Shown: in pieces, positions 21,690 through 33,875 of the stretch
Layout: each line of letters starts with the position of its first letter
Numbering within the stretch: position 1 is the first letter of the stretch
Assembly: GCA_947652605.1 (NCBI GenBank)
Contig: OX393579.1
Coordinates: 53,884,970 to 53,948,969, forward strand
DNA length: 64,000 nt
Source: Elmis aenea
Lineage: Eukaryota > Arthropoda > Insecta > Coleoptera > Elmidae
Reading direction: 5' to 3'
Program-made: the position numbers and the translations under genes
Notes under the pieces: generated by a model
The model's input: the letters and a program-made list of their open reading frames with translations, nothing else
Database searches by the model: none
What the model was told of the DNA's origin: nothing

Positions 21690-23010
21690 AAACCCCCTGA
21701 TAAGGGGTACGATTTTGTTTTTTAGAATTCCTGATCATTTTTTAAATTTCTTCGTTGTGTGTTTTGAAAAATTAAATATTTGAATTACGCCACCGAATTT
21801 TGACTTTTTGGTTTTACAGTTCCAATAGGGATAAAGGGACATTCCTTATTTTTTTTAATTTAACTTTTTTGTTTGTTTTAAATCCCTTTTATAAAGGGTA
21901 CGATTTTTTATTTTTTAGAATTCCTTATAATTTTATAAATTTCTTCGTTGCGTTTTAAAAAATTAAATACTTGAATTACCCCAGCGAATTTTGACTTTTT
22001 GGATTTACAGTTCCAATAGGGAAAAAGGGACGTACCCTATTTTTTTTTAGTTAACTTTTGTGGTTGTTTTAAATCCACTTAGAAGGGATACGGTTTTTAT
22101 TTTTCAGAATTCTTTGTAATTTTTTAAACGTCTTCGTTAGTTGTGTGTTTTAAAAAAATTAAATATTTGAATTACGCCACCGAATTTTGACTTTTTGGTT
22201 TTACAGTTCCAATAGGGATAAAGGGACATTCCTTATTTTTTTAATTTAACTTTTTTGTTTGTTTTAAATCCCTTTTATAAAGGGTACGATTTTTTATTTT
22301 TTAGAATTCCTTATAATTTTATAAATTTCTTCGTTGCGTTTTAAAAAATTAAATACTTGAATTACCCCAGCGAATTTTGACTTTTTGGATTTACAGTTCC
22401 AATAGGGAAAAAGGGACGTACCCTATTTTTTTTTAGTTAACTTTTGTGGTTGTTTTAAATCCACTTAGAAGGGATACGGTTTTTATTTTTCAGAATTCTT
22501 TGTAATTTTTTAAACGTCTTCGTTAGTTGTGTGTTTTAAAAAAATTAAATATTTGAATTAACCCACCGAATTTTGACTTTTTGGTCTTACAGTTCCAATA
22601 GGAAAAAAGGGACGTTCCCTATTTTTGGTTAACTTTTTTTTGGTTGTTTTCAATTCTCTTTGCAAGGTATACGGTTTTTTATTTTTTAGAATCCCTTGTT
22701 ATTTTTTAAATGTCTTCGTTAGTTGTGTGTTTTTGAAAAATTAATTATTTGAATTACCCCAGCGAATTTTGACTTTTTGGTTTTACACTTCCGATAGGGA
22801 AAAGGGACCTTCCCTATTTTTTGAAGTTGTTTTTGTTGTTAAAGGCATACGGTTTTTTAGGATTTCTTGTAAATTTTTAAATGTCTTCGTTAGTTGGGTG
22901 TTAAAAATTAAATATTAAAATTACCCCAGCGAATTTTGACTTTTTGGTCTTACAGTTCCAATGAAGAAAAAGGGGCGTATTCAATTTTTTTTTTAATTTG
23001 ACTGTTTTTG
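21690..23010. repeat. Tandem array, seven units of about 167-196 bp with a duplicated dimer
   Basis: The conserved core CGAATTTTGACTTTTTGG...TACAGTTCCAATAGGG recurs with its GAATTTTGAC at 21795, 21986, 22182, 22372, 22568, 22764 and 22931. Units 1 and 3 are nearly identical, as are units 2 and 4, so a two-unit block of about 386 bp was duplicated: a small higher-order repeat. Units 5-7 are more diverged. The array lies about 200 bp inside the presumed first intron of the plus-strand gene. Confidence 0.9.
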
Positions 23011-26000
23011 GTTGTTCTGAGTTGGTCATAATTTTCTTGTCTGGCTTACAGAGACATAGTTTTATTTTAAAGTTACATAAATATTAATGATTGGTGACCC
23101 CCTAAAGCCCGGGGCTCGACCAGGTGGCTCTGCTAGTCGCCCCTATGTTATGATCTATAACGCCAATTAAAATTATCAAATTGATTCTGTAATATCTGAA
23201 CAGATACAAAGACAGCTGAGCTGCATAATTATATAATTAAAAATTATTTAATAGATTATTTTAATTAATTAAAATTGAATTGGAGTTACTGTCATAAATG
23301 AACCAATTCATTTTATCATTAATGTAAAAAAGTTGCGTTCAGGAAAATGCAAAATTTTGAAAAAATAAGACACTGCTGAAGGCAATAATTTTTCAAATTT
23401 TTTTGACACAAAATGTACAACGGGGCTTAAAAAATTCATAAAAGGGCGGTACTTATTTCAAATGTTACATCATCTAGTTTATGATGATCAATTGTTTTGT
23501 TTTTTAAAAATCTATGTTGCCCATAATTAATTAATTTAAGTAAATCTAAACGTTAAATTTAAGCCACAACAATTTACTTATTGTTCATAAAGAATAGATT
23601 GTAAAATAATCATCAATGCTATAAAAAAATAATTGTTTTTTTAAATAATATGATTTTCATGAAACAATGGCTCAAGGAAACAAAAAAATTATTTTTGAGG
23701 AATCAAATGCGTAGTACAAACTAAAAACCGCATAGGAAATTGTAACAAAACCACCAAGTATACAACTGCTTCACTATTTTTAATAGATTAATCTACTCAG
23801 TTACAATGTCTTAGAAAATAAAGCAAAAGTTTTTAATTAAATAAACTTTACCATCTCCGTTTATGATCGCGAGTTTGTTTTGCTTATCTATAATTCCTTC
23901 AATTACTTTTTATTAATAGTTATTATTTCAAAACGGTTACAGATATGTTTGCGGATTGTAAATAACACAACTTACATTATTAAAGAACCTAAACATTATA
24001 AAATACGAATCAACCACTAAAAACCTTCGTGTTTACCACTTTGTCGCTCTCGGGGGTGCTACAAAATTGTACGTACAAAATACGTAAATCGAACTTGAAA
24101 CTCGTAAAAAGGCACGAAAAATAGCCCAGTTCTTTAATTCAGGACTTTTGAGGCTCATTGTGAGATTTGAAGATCGTTAGATATTTATAAAAAGTGGCTT
24201 GCTCCGTTGTGGAATAAGTTTTGTTAAAATCTACGCAGATAATAACGCTTAAAATAGGACAGTAGATGTTTTCAAATCGACTGATGTTTTTTAAACAACT
24301 GAACAACATTCGGCTATTTTCAACTTGCCCAAATTTTAAGTTATTGATAGGTGACAGCATCTCAATCGATAGAGAAGACATTGTGATTATAAGCAACCCT
24401 TAATATTTAAGATTTATTCAAGTAACTTCAAAATCTGATTTTAGCAAAAAATGTTTCTTTACTGTCAGATCAACAGTGCTATCACTCGGTGGGAGTCGGT
24501 GGGCACACGTCCCAACAAATATTATCAAGGAAATGATTTTTTTGTATTATTTTCGTTTTCGGAATTCGTTGGTTTTTTAAAGCAACGTTTTGTCCCACTT
24601 GAGGGAGAAATCTTCAGGGAAAATGTGAAAAAAACATCCTCTGAATGAATGGAGTGACTTGTAATTTCTTTTGTCAAGTATAAGTTTAAAAGTCTAATGC
24701 AATGTGTTAATTAGTGGTCATGATATTTTTGATTAAAATTCTGTAGCGACGGCTAGCTAAGTAACTCGTTAGGGCTTTTGTGATGTAATTTGGTTGTCGA
24801 GTTTCAACTGTTGAACATTTTTCAGACTACCGGTGTTTGCTTAATACTCTTGTATAAAAGCTGTCCAAGAAAAATTTAATTAATTACCACGTTTTCTTGC
24901 TTTTTTATCTTCAAGGAATTTAATTTATTATTTTTCGAAATACCTAAACCTTATTTACATCCGTGGCATGTAAAGAATGCTAAAGGCACATTGTTAATTT
25001 TGTTTTCTTTCCAACAATTCCGTGTATCTCCTTTATTAATCATAATTAAACAACGCAAAGTTTCTCAATGAAGTAAGTTTTAAATAGTGTAATAATTCAT
25101 ATTTCTAATATTGTCGTCTTCATTGTTTTAGTAATTGCCAGGAAACCGGCGCCATGTCATATCATAATTTTAAAGATTACTGCTTATTTTGTGGAAGCCG
25201 AAAACGTAGATAGAGATGTTAATCAAGTTATTTATTACAAAAAACTACATTTGGTTTTTATTTTTTATTATGAGTTACTGTGATGCCAGCCTTATTTATG
25301 TTTTAACTATTAACTATGGGTGTTTCTGTATTTTTTTTGAAGCACTTTCAGTGTTCATAATTTGCAATTTTTGTGTCAGTTTGGAACTGTAAAACTTCAA
25401 AAACTGAGTGGAAAGTGTATTCTTTTTGTTTGCCTGAACTGATGTGTTTTGGATTACTTACATCAGCGACAAATCTCAGCTTTTTTTAACAGTACGTGGG
25501 TGTGAATATATATGGTACTCTTATTGATGGGATTATACTACAGCCTCGACCCAAAATCTCGAGATTTTGTACAGAGAAATCGAAAAAAACACACGAAGAA
25601 GTGCAGACACCATTTACATCTTATCTAGCCGAGCTTGTTACACGAAAACTTTGCATCATCTCGGCTATACAAAACGAGATATCTGGATTATTTTATACAT
25701 TTAATACAATTTACAAGCTTTCATTCTTTGTGGTTAAGATGCTAATGCATTTTTGGTGTTGTTATTTTGCTTAAGCGAGTGAAAAGTGTGCTTATTTATA
25801 GATTTGCTGTTGAGTGTCGTTAAAATGTTAGGAATTCATAAATGCAGGGTGATTTACAACAAGTTGGATAACTGTTGAATGGTCCTTATGTTTGTTTTAA
25901 GTTTCTGTGGCGCTTTTATGTGGAGCTTAAACCCTTCCGAAGGGAGATTCAAAATTAGTTTTTAATTAATACCTCGAAAGCCCGTTAGGGTGTTGAAATT

Positions 26001-26331
26001 TGTGATGTAATAAGTTTTCAGGGATTTACCTAAACGTCGCGTCGTGCAGCAAATGAACGAATTATAACACGGGCAAATCCCCAAAAACATATTTATATTT
26101 ATAAGAATAGTATCATTAAATTTTAAATTATTTTTTATATAAACAACACCAATACATTTGTACGTACATATGTATATGGTTACTCCTAATATCATATTCG
26201 TTTAGGAAGAACATTTTTTTACATCTGAAATACAAAAATTAAGAAACATCAATTTTTCGGGGCTTTTGCGTTGGCGAAGTTTTGAATTAATTCATCTATA
26301 TTGATTGTAGATGCAGTTTTATGCTCTAAAG
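23011..26331. other. Long AT-rich stretch, presumed intronic
   Basis: No exon or transposon recognised. A GC-rich 55-bp patch at 23094-23150 (CCCGGGGCTCGACC...CGCCCCTATG) stands out and may be the remnant of a transposon end. A TGCAGGGTGATTTAC at 25844 resembles the TACAGGGTG-type termini. Confidence 0.4.
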
Positions 26332-26597
26332 CAGTGTTTCCCAACCTTTTTTAAATCATGAGCCACCTTAAATCCTCAAAATATTTTAATGCCCCCTCTA
26401 GCATAATAGTTAAACCAATTCCGAAGAAGGAGAATGCAAATAGATACTTTAAATAAAAAAGAACATAGGTAAAACTGTTTTTAATCTGACTTTTTTTAGT
26501 GAATCTAAATTATATATTACATTATGTATATTGTTTTTCCCCCAAAACATTTAAATTGCCCCCCTGTGGGGCCTAGGCCCCACGTTGGGAAACACTG
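26332..26597. mobile_element. hAT MITE, 266 bp, with 8-bp target duplication
   Basis: The terminal inverted repeat CAGTGTTTCCCAAC is perfect over 14 bp at both ends. The flanks are CTCTAAAG (26324-26331) and CTTTAAAG (26598-26605), an 8-mer with one mismatch. Subterminal C-rich runs (GCCCCCTCT on the left, GCCCCCCTGTGGGGCC on the right) are typical of this MITE type. No coding capacity. Confidence 0.9.
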
Positions 26598-26605
26598 CTT
26601 TAAAG

Positions 26606-28889
26606 ACATAATTTTTCTGGACCAATGAATCGTGTCTGATTTATTGTAAAGCGAGGGTACGTTTTTAAAAGTTTTAATTTCAAAAACTTTTCTCTGATAC
26701 AGGCAATGTCGAAAAAATTCTCAGCACAATGAACACATGTTACTATTTACATTTAATGAAAAAGTATGTTTTGGAATTCGCTTTGCTATTACCTATTTGT
26801 AATTCACTTCATAAATATGATCCGTCAATATATCTAGAAATATCACGTTTTGAGTAATTTTACAATTTACAATTTTATAAGCAGTTCTGCTGAAGTAATT
26901 TTTTGTAATTTATATATGGGCATTTAAAATAAAACCAATTTTTATTATAAATTGTAGACATACGTATGTACTCATTTGATAGAATTTTTTTCTCTTGTCA
27001 ATGACGCAAAACTTTAGTACCCTTACTTAAGCAACTTTTTGAGAAAAACGCAAAAAATACTCTCAAATTATTTTAATTGTTAAGTATTTATTTCTAACAA
27101 AAATATCATAGGAACTAAATTTTTTGACTAAATCTACAATTTAGTGTTTAAACTGTGAACCATTTACAGTTTGGCAATGATAAACTCGGTTTTTAAATCC
27201 GTTAATAACATTCCCAACCTCATCTCTTTTTTTAGCCTAAATTTAATTTTTAAGGTGAACCCATCATTGAAAAGAGAAAAAAAGCCTCTATCAAATGAGT
27301 ATAATATAGGGGTATCTGGCCATATAAAAAAATTCAATTGTTTGCGCTTTTGTTATTCGAAAAAAAAATTGTTGTCTTATGTTGGAAAACTAAGTACCAA
27401 ACAACTTTTATTCAAAACATTTTTTCCTACAGTGGATATTTACTGAGTATATAGCATATTCCATACCTTTTGGACATACTGTATATTACGACTGGATGCC
27501 ATTTTACTTTAAAAATTCAGGAAAATTGCGGGAGGTTGTCAAATGGACTGGAAAATTCAACGTACAAATTTTCTTTCGAACAAACTTTAGTGCTTAACCA
27601 TTTTAAACGCCTGTCGCTATACTTTAAGCAATGAATTATTTTTTTCTCACATGTTCCTGTTGTATTTTTACATCGTCTATTTTAAAAGTATGAGCAAAAA
27701 TTTAAAAAACCACAAGTATCTTGGCATTTAAAACTTATTAAAAACAAGAGGATGTTATATTTAGCGAAAAACAAATCCTAAATTGGATAAGCTGATGCAA
27801 TGGTCTATAATTAGATTATCTTCATTAGCAAGTTTATTTTTTCCATGCACAAGCATGCATGTCACTTTGCAAATTCAAAACAATGTAAATACCATTATAA
27901 TTTTAGAAAATAATGAGCGAATAAGTACCGAGACTTCACTTCAAAGAGAATTTAAACACTTATTACCACAAATAAATGAGTAAAAGTCCCAGAACGTACA
28001 AAACAGCAAATTAACTCCTAATTTAAAAACAAACGCTCATCAGAATCATTAGCAAATATTTCGCGACGCATATTAGGCCTGCACAGTCTCTTGTTTACAA
28101 AAACAATTGACAATTTTAATTCTAGCTATTTTTGTTTGAAGCGGTCGCCAAAAAACACGTTTTTAACATTATTTTCAAACACATTGAAGAACGGAGAGGC
28201 GCCTTAAAATATTTTTCACATTAATCTGTGAGAAGGGTTTGTGACACTGACGCTTTTATTAAAGATCCACGTTGTTTGCGGAATAAAAATGGTTAGAAAG
28301 AATACGAACGTGGAAAGTGGGAGCAAAAGTAAATTGGGAACACGTCCATATGACATTTTGTTCTTTTTTGACACAAATTCGAAAAATTGTACAAAGACTA
28401 CGACGATTATTTTCATGTTTCTACAATAAACTTTGCTAAAAACTTCTATAATGATTAATCAACGTAAAAAAGCAAGTAGAGAACTTAATAATGGACAGGA
28501 AAAATTTAGCTAGAACTAATCTGTAAAAAGAAATTAAATACCATTACAAAAATTGTAGCTTTATATCAACTTTTAAACGTATGCTTGTCGTTTAAATTAT
28601 AAAATATAAGTCAATTTAAGAGTAGAAATCATTTTGTATTAATATTACAGTGACTTAACATATTATATTTCAATTTAATCCATACCCAGGAGAATTATTT
28701 AATATCTCTGTTACTAGCAACTATAAGAATAAAATTACATACCAAAGTTGTTTGTTTCATTAGCTAAGTTTTGTTTCTTATTTTAAACAGAAAACCCCGT
28801 TTATTAGGGGCTACACACCTAGGAAGGTCCTTAAAACCGATTATATCAAAATATTTTTATTCGACTGGGTAACCATTTAATGCATATTT
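26606..28889. other. AT-rich stretch; possible Tc1/mariner terminus at 27446-27486
   Basis: Mostly featureless. At 27446-27486 the minus strand reads TATACAGTATGTCCAAAAGG, the look of a Tc1/mariner end, but no partner or transposase was found. Confidence 0.35.
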
Positions 28890-29945
28890 TCTTAAATTCA
28901 GTGAAATTTGGATTTAGAAATGAACCTTCGGCTATTGGACCAAGTACATAGAATTACGAATGTCATAGAAAAAGCCCTAGAAGAAAAGTAAGTTTGTTTT
29001 ACCATCTTTCTAGACGTAGCGCAGGCTTTCAAAAAAGTGTGGCATGATGGTTTAAACTTTAAACTAAGATCGCTCCTCCCAAAACAATACTCACAAATTC
29101 TTCAGTCCTACATCTCAGAGAGGCATTTCAGAATAAAGCAAGAAGAATCTTATTCAGAGCTTAAAGAAATTAAAGCAGGAGTTCCACAAGGAAGCGTACT
29201 AGGTCCGGTCCCATACCTATTGTATACTTGTGATATTCCAAAGTTAGAAAACAATACTATGGCGACCTTTGCCGACGACACGGCTATTTTAGCAGAAGGA
29301 AGAAACAATATAGAATCATCCGAGAAATTACAAGCAGCTGCCAATCAGATCAACAACTGGGCAAAAACATGGCGTATAAATTTAAATGAAACTAAGTCAG
29401 TACATGTCAATTTTACCAACAAGAGAATTGAACATGTACCAATCAAGTTAAATAATAAACAAATTCCATACTCCAACACAGCAAAATTATTGGGTATTAC
29501 ACTGGACGCTAAGCTACGCTGGAAGGATCATGTCAAGAAAAAAAGGGAAGAAATAGGTATCAAATATAAAAAATGTACTGGCTAATCGGGAAAAATTCCT
29601 CTTTGTCATTACATAATACACTTTTGCTTTACAAGCAAATTTTAAAGCCTGTATGGACATATGGGATACAGCTATGGGGATGCACCAAACAAAGTAATAT
29701 TCAGATCATCCAGAGATTCCAGAACAAAACACTAAGGAACATCGCTGATGCACCTTGGTATTGCAGAAATAGTGACATGCATCGGGACCTCAACATGGAC
29801 ACTGTAACCAACACCACTGAGAAGTTTTCCAAGAGCCACGAGGAATGGGGCTCCTTCAACATGTAAACGTCGAGGCGATCAAACTTTTGGTCAAAAGTCC
29901 GGAATTTACATTCAGATGCCGGCCATTTTGCGAAAATAACTAGAA
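28890..29945 (+). pseudogene. Jockey-clade LINE, 5'-truncated, longest RT frame in the window
   Basis: Begins with FGFRNEPSAI...HRITNVIEKALEEK. A stop follows, then FLDVAQAFKKVWHDG (RT motif A; the catalytic AFD is changed to AFK). The 182-codon frame 29037-29585 carries AGVPQGSVLGP (block B), ATFADDTAILAEG (intact FADD catalytic box), NNWAKTWRINLNETKSVH (block D) and LLGITLDAKLRWKDHV (thumb). A frameshift near 29575 leads to the next frame, with KPVWTYGIQLWG, RFQNKTLRNIADAPWY and MHRDLNMDTV. Another shift near 29845 gives LLQHVNVEAIKLL, the usual C-terminus. Endonuclease and 5' RT are missing. It is dead because of these breaks, but one of the younger Jockey copies here. Confidence 0.92.
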
Positions 29946-30984
29946 ACTATTTCCGTTATAAATAAAATAAATAATCTACTGTCATTTAGTAAAATAAAAA
30001 CGGTTTAATGTAGGTATGTAGTTGATTAAATCTATCTTTTTTATTGAGTTAGTTTATCAAGAAATAATATTCTTATATTCAACTCCAGGGGATCATTTTT
30101 CTACAGAATTGCTCGTTTTTTCCATGGAAACTTTGGCCAATTTTACTTCACATAACACCACAGAAAATTCTTCCTCTCGTGGAATGTTACGTTTTGTGTC
30201 ATAAAATTGTTAGAAGAGTCCACGAAACGACAAACAATTCTCAAAACTTTATTACCTCTTTTATTATAACCCTTAATAATCATCTACATGTTTTCATTAG
30301 GTATACCAATCGGTACTAAAATATTTACAGGAATCCAGTTCAGGGACAAGAATATTCCTGCTATATCTGACTCCATTAATATTAAAAGTATTTACATTGC
30401 AGCGTTTTAATTCAATTTATGTAACCAAAATATATAATCTGCTTTTATACAACGACAAGCAAACAGTATTCACGCTAACTGCGTTACATTTAAAGTAAAC
30501 AGAATTGTCATAATTAAATTCGTTTGAGTAAATATCTATGGAACCTTCAAAGCGTTGTAACTAATTTGTTCCACAAGTTAAAACAGCAAAAACTGCACTT
30601 TGTATTTGCTTTTCGAAGAATACGCAAGACAAACAACCACAGAAAAAAAGCATTACCCGAGAAACAAGTTGAAAACGAATGGAGAGCATTCTTAACTACG
30701 AACTTACGTATAATAAAAGGAAATAATAAATAACAAGTGACTTTACTGACATTTCGAGGTACATAATAACGAGTTTTAAGTAATAGCATGCTTGGGTTGC
30801 CGACATATTAACGTCAACAGATAAAATACTGTCTGAACTATTATATATAACAAATATAACAAAATTAATTGTGGAGTCAAGAGGGGTGGCTAAAAAATAG
30901 GGTAAGTGCAAACACCAAGTTTAAACTTTGCTGAAGAGGTGCAATCATTAGAATTTATGCTTTAAACAGTAATTCTTTATTTAT
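29946..30984. other. AT-rich sequence, nothing recognised
   Basis: Short frames on both strands at 30524-30911 show no family features. Confidence 0.5.
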
Positions 30985-31465
30985 TTATTTAGTCATGAGT
31001 CCTTCTATTGTTAGGCGTAGGTCTGTTGAGTTGTTGTGCTGACTTTTTTTCCATGTTTTTCTGTCTTGTGCTAGCTTTTTTTATGTCTTTCCATTTGATG
31101 TTTCTATCCGTGGCTGCTTTTTTAACTTCGTCTTGCCAGGTTTTTCGCGATCTACCTCTTTTGTTTTTTTCCCTGCGATCTTGCTTCATAGGCTTTTCTG
31201 GTTAACCTTTCTTCTTTCATCCTATAAATGTGACCCAAACAACCAAGCTGTCTTTCTTGTATTTTTGTTTCAACTGATTTCATCTTTAATTGTTCTCTAT
31301 ATGTTTCATTTCTGATTCTATCTTTTTTGGTTTTTCCTTGGATTTTTCTTAGATATCTCCTTTCTGCTGCATTCACTCGACTACTATTTTTATTTGTGAG
31401 TGTCCACGTTTCACTTCCGTATAAAAGAGCCGGAGTTACTACCTTTTTGACCACTTCCACTTTTG
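30985..31465 (-). pseudogene. Endonuclease/RT-type LINE, C-terminal end
   Basis: Two overlapping minus-strand frames. The first (31460-31152) reads ALLYGSETWTLTNKNSSR, AAERRYLRKIQGKTKKDRI, RNETYREQLKM and QLGCLGHIYRMKEERLTRKA. The second (31189-30989) reads RREKNKRGRSRKTWQDEV and ends with WKDIKKASTRQKNMEKK. This is the post-RT tail found in many insect LINEs (YGSETW...LGH..RM...R..GRPRKTW). One frameshift near 31170. Everything upstream (RT, endonuclease) is absent. The same tail sequence recurs at 42416. Confidence 0.88.
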
Positions 31466-32994
31466 TTCGTTTTGGGATTTCTCTGTTTCAAAAAAAAATG
31501 TTCTTAAACTGTTAAATATTCGTCCTTAAAATATACTGTGTAAAAATACAACAGGAATGTAAACCATGTTAGAAAAACGAATTCATTGCTAAATTAAACA
31601 TAATTTTCATTTACGTATACAAATTATTGTTACAGTATTTTACAATGTAATTTTTAATCACTGTTAGGCTGAGAGCCCACGGAGGTGATGTGCAAAAATC
31701 GAAACTTTAAATAATTGAACGCAGAACAACTGTGTATCAAGGGTTGGTATTCAACACAATGCCTTCCTGTGGTAATACAAAACTAATTGCTTAAATTTTG
31801 TATGAGTTTGGTCACCTATATCATTTTCACATTTTTTCATCACTTTGGTCAAGCTTTTTTTTGTAATCCAAATATGTTCGTACGATTTTGTACACTCATA
31901 CTCGTTTTTTTCGTAAATTTTAGGCCTCTTTCATGCCTACAGTTCCGAAATAACTTTTTAAAACACCCTATACGTACAACAGGCGTAAAAAATTACAGTT
32001 ATTCGGAGAAACATCAAAGAAAATTGACAATGAAATTATTTATACGTTTATTACTTTATTATGTTATTTGTGAAGCAGCTTAGCTGATACAAAAACTCTT
32101 TTAGCACTTAATTTAAGTGCCCGAAGGTCATTAACATAAAAATTATTTCGGCACTTCTCGAAATCGAGAAAATTAGCTTTAATTTTTGTGCTTTCATTAA
32201 AATTTTATGTTTTGGCATGAAAATAAAGCATATTTTTAACTTGTAATAGTGGACAATTATTTTTAAATCCCGCTTTTTTATTCATAGCGTTAATTATTTT
32301 TTTTTTGGACAAATGGGATTGTATATAGATTAACTGAAAATATGTGTAATCTAAAGGCATCTTTTTTTTTGAGTTACGTAATTTTAAATCTTTCTTGGCA
32401 TGGCACGTACTTTTATGTTTGAAAAACAAGTATTTTGTTCATATATCCATGCTTGTGTAACTATGATGAATGTGGCACATAAATTTTATTATATTTTTCA
32501 AGCTTGACACATCTCTTGCAACGACAATGCGCATAATATTTATATAGAATTTGTCTAGGAGTTAGTACTGTGTGCAGTACTTCCTCAGCATACATATTAA
32601 ACTTAACTGTTTTCGGGCACAATATGTACACAGATGTACAAATCCAGAAATGCTTTAGTTTGCATGTACCGTGCATATTTCTCTGAAGTTTGCAATCTTA
32701 TCACAATATATGAAGTTACTTTGGAGAATTTAAACTAGGAAAATATGTGATAAGATTAATCTTTTCAGGGGTTAGGTTTGTTTGTCTAATTTTTGTATGA
32801 ACGATCGAATGTAATCCTAAAAAATTGCATTAAACACAGTATAGGGCAGGAATAGCAAATAGGATTTGATCGTTGTGCCAAAATAAGCAAAAATGAATTT
32901 TTAAAAAAATGTCGCGCGCCTGTACCTTTCCAGATACATATAATAATGTTTATTGAATATAAAAAAAACAGCTAATGAAATATAAATATGAAGG
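31466..32994. other. AT-rich sequence; decayed TACAGGGTG-type end near 31975
   Basis: No gene recognised. Near 31960-31978 the minus strand reads TATAGGGTGTTTTAAAAAG, similar to the TACAGGGTG termini common in this window. Confidence 0.35.
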
Positions 32995-33875
32995 TACAGG
33001 GTGTCCCACAAGGTATGCCTTCGCTAATTTTTGCATAAATTGAATGTTTAGGACCTAGATAAAACGTTTTTACCGATAATAAATTTTTGTATGTGTCCCT
33101 TCATATACAGAGTGTCCCAAATATAGTGAACAGCATGGGTATCTCTTAAATGGTAAGAGATACAGAGTTGGTTAAATGGGTCAAAATGATCTATGATTCA
33201 AAAGCAACTGTTCTATAAAAAAAAACACTTGAAAAAAATCAATGGTTTTTGCGCTATTGATGAAAAACAAAACACATCAGGTTTTTAATTTCTGCTTATA
33301 ACTTGCTTAATTGAAATCACACTCAAAATATGATTCGACATAATTTGGGTACTTTTTTGTGTAGATTTGAAATTTGTCAACAAATTTTATCTATCTTCAT
33401 TTTTTTTTGTTATTTTAACATCAGCCGTATTTAAAATAAGAAAATTAATGTTAAAAAAACAAAAACAAATGAAGATAGGTAAAAGTTGTTGACAAATTTC
33501 AAATCTACACAAAAAAGTGTCCTAATAATGTCGAAAAATATTTTGAGTGTTATTTCAATTAAGCAAGTTATAAGCAGAAATTAAAAACCTGATGTGTTTT
33601 GTTTTTCATCAATAGCGCAAAAACCATTGATTTTTTTCAAGTGTTTTTTTTTTATAGAACAGTTGCTCTTGAATCATAGATCATTTTGACCCATTTAACC
33701 AACTCCGTATCTTTTACCGTTTAAGAGATTCTCATGCTGTTCACTATATTTGGGACACTCTGTATATGAGGGGACACATGAAAAAAATTATTATCGGTAA
33801 AAACGTTTTATCTAGGTTCTAAAAATTCGATTTATGCAAAAATTAGCGAAGGCATACCTTGTGGGACACCCTGTA
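32995..33875. mobile_element. Foldback element with arms of about 427 bp
   Basis: An almost complete palindrome: left arm 32995-33421, right arm 33448-33875, loop only 26 bp. The outer end is TACAGGGTGTCCCACAAGG, and a second, related terminus TACAGAGTGTCCCAAATA starts 111 bp further in (33106) and is mirrored on the right. The arms are very similar by eye, with scattered mismatches and small indels. The outer TA on both sides fits Tc1/mariner-type TA integration. No ORF, so mobilisation would need a transposase from elsewhere. Confidence 0.92.

Noticed and set aside
27171..27446. 91-codon plus-strand frame
   Set aside because: No family motif, typical AT-rich composition, no splice context; probably chance.
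31008..31515. Several plus-strand hydrophobic frames resembling membrane proteins
   Set aside because: Antisense of a lysine- and arginine-rich LINE tail, which always yields F/L/S-rich frames.
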